The translations under genes were made by a program, and so were the position numbers. Positions 6,982 to 12,833 of a DNA stretch of 12,833 bases are shown here, piece after piece (position 1 is the stretch's first letter; each line of letters starts with the position of its first letter). This stretch comes from Bacteroidales bacterium UBA5235 (lineage in GTDB: Bacteria; Bacteroidota; Bacteroidia; Bacteroidales; VadinHA17). The stretch is taken from positions 1 to 12,833 of the forward strand of contig DHUL01000092.1 of NCBI GenBank assembly GCA_002409145.1, in the 5' to 3' direction. The notes below the pieces were generated by a model. It was not told the DNA's origin. It searched no databases and saw only the letters and a program-made list of their open reading frames with translations.

Positions 6982-6983
6982 TC
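6968..6983. repeat. 8-bp tandem repeat at the murA/DDAH junction
   Basis: CCGGCCTC is present twice without a spacer (6968-6975 and 6976-6983). The second copy overlaps the murA stop codon. A short direct repeat at the point where a truncated gene meets an intact one is what slippage or microhomology-mediated deletion would leave, though chance cannot be excluded. Confidence 0.6.
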
Positions 6984-8292
6984 ATGAATCAATCCTCCTG
7001 ATCCGGGCGCCCAGATCATTCAGCCTTTTGTCAAGGTGCTGATAACCACGGTCTATCTGTTCAATATTATGAATCAGGCTCTTGCCCTCGGCTCCCATAG
7101 CGGCTATCAGCAAGGCCATGCCGGCCCTTATATCAGGACTGCTCATTGTGATACCACGAAGCTTCTGACGTCCCCCGAGGCCGATTACAACCGCGCGGTG
7201 CGGATCGCACAGTATGATCCTTGCACCCATGTCGATCAGCTTGTCGACGAAGAAAAGACGGCTCTCGAACATTTTCTGGTGTATCAGAACGCTGCCGGCA
7301 GCATTTACAGCTACCACAAGCAAAACACTTATCAGGTCAGGGGTCAGTCCCGGCCACGGGTGATCATAGATTGTCAGAATAGATCCGTCAATATTATCAC
7401 GGATATCAAACGCATCCTGCCCGGGAACAATAATATCATTCCCGCTGGTCTGCAGATCAATGCCCAGCTGCCTGAACTTCTGAGGGATAATTCCCAGGTC
7501 AGATATACCGGCATCTTTAATCCGCAATTCTGATCCGGTCACTGCAGCCATCCCGATGAATGATCCAACCTCTATCATGTCAGGAAGAATACGGTGACTG
7601 CAACCATGGAGAGCGCTTACTCCCCTTATCCTCAGCAGGTTTGATCTGATTCCGCTGATCTCCGCTCCCATGCTGTTGAGCATCAGGCAGAGCTGCTGTA
7701 TATATGGCTCGCAGGCAGCGTTATATATAACCGTCTCGCCCTCCGCCATCACTGCTGCAAGGATTATGTTCGCCGTTGCTGTAACGGAAGGCTCGTCGAG
7801 CAGGATCCCGGCCCCTTTCAGCCTGCAAGCAGAGAGCCTGAAATACTCATTCACCTGGTCATATTCAACCTCGCAGCCAAGCTGGTCAAAACCGGTGATG
7901 TGGGTGTCAAGCCTCCTTCGTCCGATCTTGTCGCCTCCCGGCCTCGGGATAACCGCTTTCTTGAACCTGGCAATTAAAGGTCCCGCGAGCATCACCGAAC
8001 CTCTCAGCATATTCGCCTTGCGCAGCAGATCCTTTTCATACAGCCTGTCAGGATCAGCATTGGCGGCCATGAATGACCAGGTGTCATCACTGAGCTGTTC
8101 CACCTCCACCCCCAGCCCTGCCAGGAGCTCGATCAGCAGCTTCACGTCTGTTATGTCAGGGATATTTGAGATAGTGATCCTGTCAGGTGTGAGCAGCACT
8201 GCACACAGAACCTGCAGCGCCTCATTCTTCGCCCCCTGCGGGACGATCACCCCTTTAAGCCGGTTACCTCCGGTTACCTCGAAAGATTTCAT
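6982..8292 (-). CDS. murA: UDP-N-acetylglucosamine 1-carboxyvinyltransferase
   Basis: Cytosolic enzyme of the first committed step of peptidoglycan synthesis: it transfers enolpyruvate from PEP to UDP-GlcNAc. 436 residues from ATG 8292, normal for Bacteroidota MurA. Visible motifs are GAKNEAL (K22 and N23, substrate-binding), the mobile loop RPGGDKIGRRRLDTH, PDMIEVGSF, the Asp of TPDLIS (the catalytic base region), RLFFVDKLIDMGA, and the C-terminal IDRGYQHLDKRL. In the loop, residue 121 is Asp (codon 7930-7932) where E. coli has the Cys115 alkylated by fosfomycin. The Asp form is typical of Bacteroidota and is known to give intrinsic fosfomycin resistance. An earlier in-frame ATG at 8355 is rejected because it adds 21 non-homologous residues and precedes the putative -7 box. 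The gene is divergent from murB. Confidence 0.97.
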   Translation of the reverse strand: MKSFEVTGGNRLKGVIVPQGAKNEALQVLCAVLLTPDRITISNIPDITDVKLLIELLAGLGVEVEQLSDDTWSFMAANADPDRLYEKDLLRKANMLRGSVMLAGPLIARFKKAVIPRPGGDKIGRRRLDTHITGFDQLGCEVEYDQVNEYFRLSACRLKGAGILLDEPSVTATANIILAAVMAEGETVIYNAACEPYIQQLCLMLNSMGAEISGIRSNLLRIRGVSALHGCSHRILPDMIEVGSFIGMAAVTGSELRIKDAGISDLGIIPQKFRQLGIDLQTSGNDIIVPGQDAFDIRDNIDGSILTIYDHPWPGLTPDLISVLLVVAVNAAGSVLIHQKMFESRLFFVDKLIDMGARIILCDPHRAVVIGLGGRQKLRGITMSSPDIRAGMALLIAAMGAEGKSLIHNIEQIDRGYQHLDKRLNDLGARIRRIDS

Positions 8293-8321
8293 TTTCCTGC
8301 CTGTGACTTTTTTGTGAATAA

Positions 8322-8329
8322 CAAAACTA
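8322..8329 (-). promoter_or_regulatory. Probable -7 box of murA (TAGTTTTG)
   Basis: On the minus strand TAGTTTTG matches TAnnTTTG and lies 29 nt before the murA ATG at 8292. The -33 element is poor (TTTC rather than TTTG, 18 nt upstream). The position supports the ATG at 8292 rather than that at 8355. Confidence 0.45.
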
Positions 8330-8375
8330 TGAAGATATGTCAATTCTGAAAGCAATTTTTGATACTATTGCTGTC

Positions 8376-9422
8376 ATGATCAGACTAAGGGAAAAAATAA
8401 GCCTGCTGCCCTTTAATACATTCAGGATCGACGCCGGTGCCCGGTATTTGTTTCACCTTACTGATCCGGGAGAGCTGCGGGAGCTGGCAGACCATCGCGA
8501 GGTTGGCCACCTGGTACCGGATAAGGAGAGGGTGCTTGTAATGGGTCAGGGCAGCAACATATTGTTTACATCTGACTTTGACGGACTTGTGATCATCAAT
8601 GAGATAAAGGGAATCTCAATAATCAGTGAAGACAACTCAGGTGTGGTGGTTGAAGCCGGTGCCGGCGTCATCTGGAATGAACTGGTCGGGTATGCCGTGA
8701 GCAACGGGTTGTCCGGGATTGAGAACCTCGCATTGATTCCCGGTACCGTCGGTGCCGCTCCTGTACAGAATATTGGCGCTTACGGGGTGGAGGCGGCTGA
8801 GGCTATTGAGAAGGTGCGGTTGTATAACCGCTGCGCCGGTGAATGGCTTGAGCTGAGCAATCGCGAATGCCGGTTCGGGTACCGAGACAGCATATTCAAG
8901 AATGAACTGAAGAACAGCGTTGTGATATGTTCGGTCACATTCAGGCTGTCCAGGAGTGCGAGCCCGCGCACTGACTACGGACAAATCCGGGAGGAGCTTG
9001 ACAGGCGCGGGCTTGTTGATCCGTCGCCCGCGCAGATGGCCGGTATTATTGCAGACATAAGGAGATCGAAGCTGCCTGACCCGGCTGAGCTGGGCAATGC
9101 AGGCAGTTTCTTCAAGAATCCCGTTGTCAGCCCGGACGAGTTGCAAAGGCTCCGGGAGCAGTTTCCTGAAGCGAGATATTTCAGGCAGGGCGATCAGTAC
9201 AAGATTTCGGCCGGATGGCTTATCGAGCAGGCCGGCTGGAAGGGGCGCCGTGTGGGTAATGCAGGCTGTTATGAAAAGCAGGCTCTGATCCTTGTAAACT
9301 ATGGTGGCACCACCGGCTCTGAGGTGTTTGACCTCGCGCGGCAGATCAGGGAGTCAGTCCGGGAAAAATTTGGCATCTCACTCGAGAGTGAGGTAAACAT
9401 AGTACCTGCACGGAATTTCTGA
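8376..9422 (+). CDS. murB: UDP-N-acetylenolpyruvoylglucosamine reductase
   Basis: Cytosolic FAD enzyme that uses NADPH to reduce the MurA product to UDP-MurNAc. 348 residues from ATG 8376, close to the 342 of E. coli MurB, so it is a type I enzyme. Motifs in order: LLPFNTFRID at the N-terminus; the FAD-binding segments VMGQGSNILFTSDFDGLVI and IPGTVGAAPVQNIGAYG; FGYRDSIFK, with the Tyr and Arg that contact substrate; GNAGSFFKNP, whose Ser is the proton donor; GWLIEQAGWKG; and LESEVNIV, whose Glu completes the active site. The frame stays open upstream to an ATG at 8337, but those 13 residues have no counterpart in the family and MIRLREKISLLPFNTF is the usual beginning. There is no Shine-Dalgarno sequence and no clear -7 box. 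The start codon is 83 bp from that of divergent murA. Confidence 0.96.
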   Translation: MIRLREKISLLPFNTFRIDAGARYLFHLTDPGELRELADHREVGHLVPDKERVLVMGQGSNILFTSDFDGLVIINEIKGISIISEDNSGVVVEAGAGVIWNELVGYAVSNGLSGIENLALIPGTVGAAPVQNIGAYGVEAAEAIEKVRLYNRCAGEWLELSNRECRFGYRDSIFKNELKNSVVICSVTFRLSRSASPRTDYGQIREELDRRGLVDPSPAQMAGIIADIRRSKLPDPAELGNAGSFFKNPVVSPDELQRLREQFPEARYFRQGDQYKISAGWLIEQAGWKGRRVGNAGCYEKQALILVNYGGTTGSEVFDLARQIRESVREKFGISLESEVNIVPARNF

Positions 9423-10075
9423 CTCATCCCACTACCGTAAGTAAGTGGTTGGCATTCCTTATTAAAATGTCCTCAACAAGGAGCTTTTCGTCTATACGGT
9501 TTGTTGCTTATCAGGCAGAAACCCGAAAAGAACTGGGTGAGATATGCAGCAGGATTACCTCCACCGGAGAGCCGCAGATCTGTCCTTTTTACCACATATA
9601 AGCTCCGTACCGGCAGCATGTTCAGAAACATGGTGAACTGCCTTAAACTGATTTGAGCTACTGATGAGGTAACATGGTTAGCCTCAGGGAATGGGATATT
9701 ACAGCCTTCAGGCAAGGATCAGCTGGCAAAAGTGATAAATGGATACTGTTCTGCATAAAACCTGCCGGATACCACCACTCAATGTTTCGGATACGCTGCC
9801 CTGAGACAGGAATCAGGGCTTAACCTGCATGATTATTGATGCACAACTAAAATGCGACCAGGTCAGGCTTAACATTCCATACGAATATCATCCATTGAGC
9901 CCTGATAAAGCCTGTATCCGGTGCATACCTCCTCTTGTTATCAATAGATTACCCTGAGACTATTATTTTTTAAATTTGTACAGCCGATATGAGACAGAAC
10001 AGATCCGTTAAGGGTTTGAGTGAGCCTTATTGACCGCAATAGAACCAGGTACCTCCTAGAATAAAACTCAATATC
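9423..10075. other. 653-bp stretch without a recognisable gene
   Basis: No convincing gene. An ATG-started frame at 9467-9601 (44 codons, plus) reads protein-like around RFVAYQAETRKELGEICSRI, and it may be debris like the other remnants nearby. A minus-strand frame covers 9473-9715 (80 codons), but it overlaps the former, has no ribosome site and matches nothing I know. A 7-bp hairpin (GCCCTGA 9798-9804 with TCAGGGC 9813-9819) has no T-run. The nonamer CCCTGAGAC occurs twice (9799-9807 and 9952-9960). A possible -7 box lies at 9971-9978. Confidence 0.5.
9971..9978 (+). promoter_or_regulatory. Possible -7 box of the esterase gene (TAAATTTG)
   Basis: TAAATTTG matches TAnnTTTG and sits in an AT-rich block, 97 nt before the esterase ATG. 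There is no good -33 TTTG at 18-21 nt upstream, so confidence is low. Confidence 0.35.
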
Positions 10076-11596
10076 ATGAAATTCTCTCTCAAAATCAGAT
10101 TCCTTATCCTGATATCGGGTTGTATCCTTACCGGAAACACTTTGGCACAGGAAACAGTCATTTTTAACGATTCCGTTTTTTCACACATTCTAAACGAACA
10201 ACGTAAAATAAGAATCCTTCTCCCCGAAGAGTATAAGTCCACATCTGATGATAAATTTGACGTTGTCTATCTGCTTGACGGAGAATCGCATTTCGATGAT
10301 TTTTCATTCATTTATAAATTTGCCAGGAAAGAGAAACTGTTACCTCCGCTGATTCTGGTTGCCATACTAAATACTTACACTGAAAAAGGGAGTATGCGTG
10401 ACCGTGATTTTTTACCAGTAAAAACATCTGGAAATGATAAAGGAGGCGGAGCTGATAATTTCATAGATTTCCTGAAAGATGAGCTCATCCCTTATATCGA
10501 TAAAAAGTATCCTGCAGGTGGAGACAACAGCTTGTACGGTCATTCTTTGGGAGGTTTGTTCTCCTTTTATGTAATGCTTAAGGAACCAGCCCTGTTTTCA
10601 AATTACTATTGCTCTGATCCTGCATTTCCATGGAATGACAGGTACATTATTTCGATGGCCACAACTACTTTCAAAAACACTGATGATCTTAACAGGACTT
10701 TATGGATTAATGGCACTGAGGACACATACAGGAACGTCGGGATTCAGAAAATGGATTCGGTTTTGCAGGAATATGCGCCAGGTGAGCTTCGCCGGAAAGT
10801 TGCAATCTATCCCGACGAAACACATATGTCGGTTCGTTTTAAAGGTATATATGATGGTTTAAAGTATACCTACAATGGTTACAATTCCAAAAAACTGGTT
10901 GAGTTTCACCCTAACAACGGGTCTCTGCTTAAAGGAAAACCAGCACCGGTATTTCTGAACGGAAGCTTTCCGAACGTACATTATACAACCGATGGATCAG
11001 AACCTGATACATCTTCCGCAAGAGCTCCGCAAATGATCGAACTTGAAGGTCCTGCTGAATTAAGAGTCAGGTGGATCGGGGAAAACAAAAAGTACATTAA
11101 TACAGCAAAGGGGAAATTCGTGATCAGTGAGGTTTGGCCGGCGCTGCAGCATGTAAAAAACATTAAGGCCGGGGGTCTGCGCTATTCTTTCTACGAAGGC
11201 AACTGGAATGTATTGCCTGATTTTGAAGAACTTAATGCTGTAGAAAAGGGAATTGCCGACAGTTCATTCAACCTTGAAAAACTCCCGGCCGGGAATAATT
11301 TCGGATGTGTATTTGAAGGGTATATAAAGATAGACGAAGAAGGTTATTACATGTTTGCTCTAAGCTCAAGCGACGGATCGAAATTCTTCATCAACGGACG
11401 TGAAATCATAAGTAACGATGGTCTGCATGGAAATGATTGGTATAAATCATATATGGTTCCATTACAAAAAGGATTTTATCCCGTACGTCTGGAATATTTT
11501 GTAAACCGCGGGAACCGGAGTATTAACCTGATATACCTGATGCCGGATACTCACGAGACAGTAAACCTGACATTTCAGAGGATGTATTTCAAATAG
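10076..11596 (+). CDS. Secreted esterase with CHB_HEX_C-like and PA14-like C-terminal domains
   Basis: 506 residues with three parts. Residues 1-25 are a signal peptide (hydrophobic LILISGCILTG, cleavage after NTLAQ). About 26-265 form an alpha/beta-hydrolase of the putative-esterase (enterochelin esterase / esterase D, PF00756) type, with VVYLLDGE, the nucleophile Ser157 in YGHSLGG, an acidic candidate in NGTEDT (215-216) and His250 in DETHMSV. About 275-350 look like a chitobiase/hexosaminidase C-terminal (CHB_HEX_C) beta domain with the signature HYTTDGSEPDTSSA. About 365-506 resemble PA14, with GCVFEGYIKI, GYYMFALSSSDGSKFFINGR and GFYPVRLEYF. PA14 and CHB_HEX_C often bind or present carbohydrate, so a periplasmic or surface esterase acting on acylated glycans or siderophore esters is likely; the substrate is inferred. 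There is no T9SS tail. Codon use seems more AT-rich than in murA and murB. Confidence 0.88.
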   Translation: MKFSLKIRFLILISGCILTGNTLAQETVIFNDSVFSHILNEQRKIRILLPEEYKSTSDDKFDVVYLLDGESHFDDFSFIYKFARKEKLLPPLILVAILNTYTEKGSMRDRDFLPVKTSGNDKGGGADNFIDFLKDELIPYIDKKYPAGGDNSLYGHSLGGLFSFYVMLKEPALFSNYYCSDPAFPWNDRYIISMATTTFKNTDDLNRTLWINGTEDTYRNVGIQKMDSVLQEYAPGELRRKVAIYPDETHMSVRFKGIYDGLKYTYNGYNSKKLVEFHPNNGSLLKGKPAPVFLNGSFPNVHYTTDGSEPDTSSARAPQMIELEGPAELRVRWIGENKKYINTAKGKFVISEVWPALQHVKNIKAGGLRYSFYEGNWNVLPDFEELNAVEKGIADSSFNLEKLPAGNNFGCVFEGYIKIDEEGYYMFALSSSDGSKFFINGREIISNDGLHGNDWYKSYMVPLQKGFYPVRLEYFVNRGNRSINLIYLMPDTHETVNLTFQRMYFK

Positions 11597-11630
11597 TCCT
11601 CAAATGGAAAGGTTTTCCGGAGTTAAAAGT

Positions 11631-11659
11631 CCGGGCAGCAGACCCGGCGCTGTCGCCGG
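11631..11659. terminator. Overlapping GC-rich hairpins after the esterase gene
   Basis: CCGGCG (11644-11649) and CGCCGG (11654-11659) form a perfect 6-bp stem with a 4-nt loop. An alternative stem pairs CCGGG (11631-11635) with CCCGG (11643-11647). They lie 35-60 nt after the esterase stop. There is no T-run, so this is a possible rather than a clear terminator. Confidence 0.35.
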
Positions 11660-11854
11660 TAATGAGCGAAGGGTGGCCAGGGAAGAAGGTTTAATGGCAA
11701 ACCTGTCAACCGGTGCTGTTCTGAATGCTGAAATTGCCATCAGCAGCCTGAACTGGTGTGAGGGAAGAAGGTCAGGGTAATTGATATACTGTGGTTCAAA
11801 ATCAGTCATAATACGGTGAAATGCCCGGTTGACCCCGGCTGAACCTGTTCTCTG

Positions 11855-11998
11855 ATGAAATATATAATCATGGTTTTCCGGCAGGTTTATCTCAAGGGGA
11901 GCAATCCCTCTGACCTGATGATGCCCTTCTTCGCCCTCCCGGGTCCGGGACTGTTTTTCAATGGCTGGGCGGTTATAAGTTACAGGAAGAAGAACTAA
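11855..11998 (+). CDS. Possible 47-residue ORF or gene tail before pldA
   Basis: This frame encodes MKYIIMVFRQVYLKGSNPSD, then a hydrophobic stretch (LMMPFFALPGPGLFFNGWAV), and ends in the basic ISYRKKN. It ends 16 nt before the pldA start. The basic end after a hydrophobic segment looks like the C-terminus of a membrane protein, so it may be the 3' remnant of a lost gene, or a small membrane protein in its own right. There is no clear ribosome binding site or promoter and no family that I recognise. Confidence 0.25.
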   Translation: MKYIIMVFRQVYLKGSNPSDLMMPFFALPGPGLFFNGWAVISYRKKN

Positions 11999-12014
11999 TT
12001 TTAAAAAAAACGGT

Positions 12015-12833
12015 ATGAATTACAGACGCGCGCTTTTAATAGTTGTTCTGCTGGTGCCTGCCATCGTTTATTGCCAGTTGCCGCTGACGCGGGATTCAGT
12101 TGAGAACCTGCTTGTCAGAAGTCCGGCTTTCACGATATTCAATGATAACTATTTCATTACCGGGATACCATTAAACGAGGCGCCGACAAGATACAATTCG
12201 GATGTCAGGTTTCAGCTCAGTTTCAAGCAGCGCCTGATGGACAAGCCGGTCTGGCTGGGATTCTATGCATATCTTGGGTACACGCAAAAGTCGTTCTGGG
12301 ATATATATCTGCAGTCAAGGCCTTTTGCAGAGACAAACTACAATCCGGGAATGTTCTTCATAAAGCCATTTTACAAAAACGGGTATTTGAATGGCTCAAT
12401 TTGCATCAGTTTTGAGCATGAGTCCAACGGCCGTACTGAAGAAAACGGCTCTAAAAGCTGGAATTATGTTGCGGCGAACTACAGCCATGCAGTATTTCAC
12501 AATTTTATGGCATCAGTAAAAGTGTGGATTCCCTTTGGACTGAGTGATAATCCGGATCTCATGGATTACATAGGCTATGGGGAGGTCTCAGGGCAGTGGT
12601 CCATGATAGAAAACAGGCTGACTGCAGGGATTGCAGTACGGAAAGGAGCTGTGTGGGATTGGAAGGGCAGTGTGCTTGCCGACATAAAGTACAAGCCCTT
12701 TAAGAGCAGGAATCAGTATTTAATGCTCCAGTGGTCGGAAGGGTATGCAGAGAGCCTTATCGATTACAGGGAGAAGCACAGCATGTTGAGAATAGGACTG
12801 GTATTACGGCCTACTGTATACCGGTTTTACTAA
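12015..12833 (+). CDS. pldA: Outer-membrane phospholipase A1 (OMPLA)
   Basis: Outer-membrane beta-barrel lipase that hydrolyses phospholipids reaching the outer leaflet, preserving membrane asymmetry. 272 residues, with the stop being the last three bases of the window, so the gene is complete. A signal peptide covers about 1-20 (ALLIVVLLVPAIVYC, then QLPL); the Tyr before Cys argues against a lipobox. Family motifs follow in order: FTIFNDNYFITG, RFQLSFKQRL, YLGYTQKSFWDIY, PFAETNYNPGMFF, and the catalytic segment FEHESNGR, with His135 and Ser137, followed by SKSWN with Asn150. These match His142, Ser144 and Asn156 of E. coli PldA. The barrel continues in alternating strands to the C-terminal aromatic YRFY. 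The ATG follows an A-rich leader without Shine-Dalgarno. In the known enzyme, activity needs Ca2+ and dimerisation. Confidence 0.92.
   Translation: MNYRRALLIVVLLVPAIVYCQLPLTRDSVENLLVRSPAFTIFNDNYFITGIPLNEAPTRYNSDVRFQLSFKQRLMDKPVWLGFYAYLGYTQKSFWDIYLQSRPFAETNYNPGMFFIKPFYKNGYLNGSICISFEHESNGRTEENGSKSWNYVAANYSHAVFHNFMASVKVWIPFGLSDNPDLMDYIGYGEVSGQWSMIENRLTAGIAVRKGAVWDWKGSVLADIKYKPFKSRNQYLMLQWSEGYAESLIDYREKHSMLRIGLVLRPTVYRFY

Larger units (their letters stand above)
11597..12014. other. 418-bp gene-poor stretch before pldA
   Basis: Apart from the hairpins near 11640 and a 47-codon frame at 11855-11998, nothing recognisable is present. A 69-codon minus-strand frame (11600-11809) runs through the hairpins, has no ribosome site and looks like chance. 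No TAnnTTTG box is seen before pldA. Confidence 0.5.

Noticed and set aside
8293..8355. Longer murA start at 8355
   Set aside because: The 21 extra residues have no counterpart at MurA N-termini, the start would lie upstream of the putative murA -7 box, and it would overlap the murB side of the divergent region.
8337..8375. Longer murB start at 8337
   Set aside because: It adds 13 residues not found in MurB; the family usually begins just before the PFNTF motif, which fits ATG 8376.
9473..9715. 80-codon minus-strand ORF between murB and the esterase gene
   Set aside because: No promoter, ribosome site or recognisable family, and it competes with a plus-strand protein-like frame.
1..12833. 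CRISPR array, tRNA, rRNA, insertion sequence, prophage or toxin-antitoxin module
   Set aside because: No regularly spaced repeats, no cloverleaf or rRNA-like sequence, and no transposase, integrase or terminal inverted repeats were seen. The XRE gene's partner is a membrane protein, with no toxin-like ORF beside it.

Overview
The window looks like a chromosomal segment of a Bacteroidota (Bacteroidales-like) bacterium. Four things point that way: a remnant of a secreted glycoside hydrolase ends in a type IX secretion (T9SS) sorting tail; the MurA active-site loop has the Bacteroidota form, with Asp in place of the usual Cys; several genes are preceded by the Bacteroidota promoter form TTTG-N18/19-TAnnTTTG; and few genes have a Shine-Dalgarno sequence. 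All assignments come from reading the translated sequence; no database was searched.

Layout. The left edge (1-476) holds the decayed 3' part of an unrecognised plus-strand gene. Two minus-strand genes follow: a K+/H+ antiporter of the CPA1/NhaP2 type (552-2042) and a small membrane-anchored protein (2155-2652), with a perfect 13-bp hairpin between them. A 124-residue minus-strand ORF (2791-3165) has a good promoter on one side and a GC-rich hairpin on the other. Next to it is a broken GH44 glycoside hydrolase gene (about 3215-4037), which lacks its 5' end and a central part. A DUF6064-type membrane protein (4067-4723, minus) faces it.

The centre holds a compact three-gene plus-strand operon with 1-nt gaps: a four-helix membrane protein, an XRE-family repressor-like protein and a zinc-less NADPH:quinone-reductase-like enzyme (4997-6717). 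It is driven by the best promoter in the window. Facing its end is the last 65 codons of a DDAH/amidinotransferase-family gene. This piece sits in frame directly behind the stop codon of murA. murA (minus) and murB (plus) are divergent, with 83 bp between their start codons; they encode the two steps that make UDP-MurNAc from UDP-GlcNAc.

The right third holds about 650 bp without a recognisable gene, a secreted esterase with a CHB_HEX_C-like and a PA14-like C-terminal region (10076-11596), another gene-poor stretch with a 47-codon ORF, and a complete outer-membrane phospholipase A1 (pldA, 12015-12833) that ends exactly at the window edge.

The main theme is a housekeeping region peppered with gene debris: at least three remnants keep only 3' portions. 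I see no phage, transposase, CRISPR, tRNA or rRNA. No new multi-gene defence or biosynthetic system is evident. The items most worth a second look are the competing-hairpin element before the antiporter, the murA/DDAH junction with its 8-bp tandem repeat, and the membrane-protein/XRE/oxidoreductase operon.
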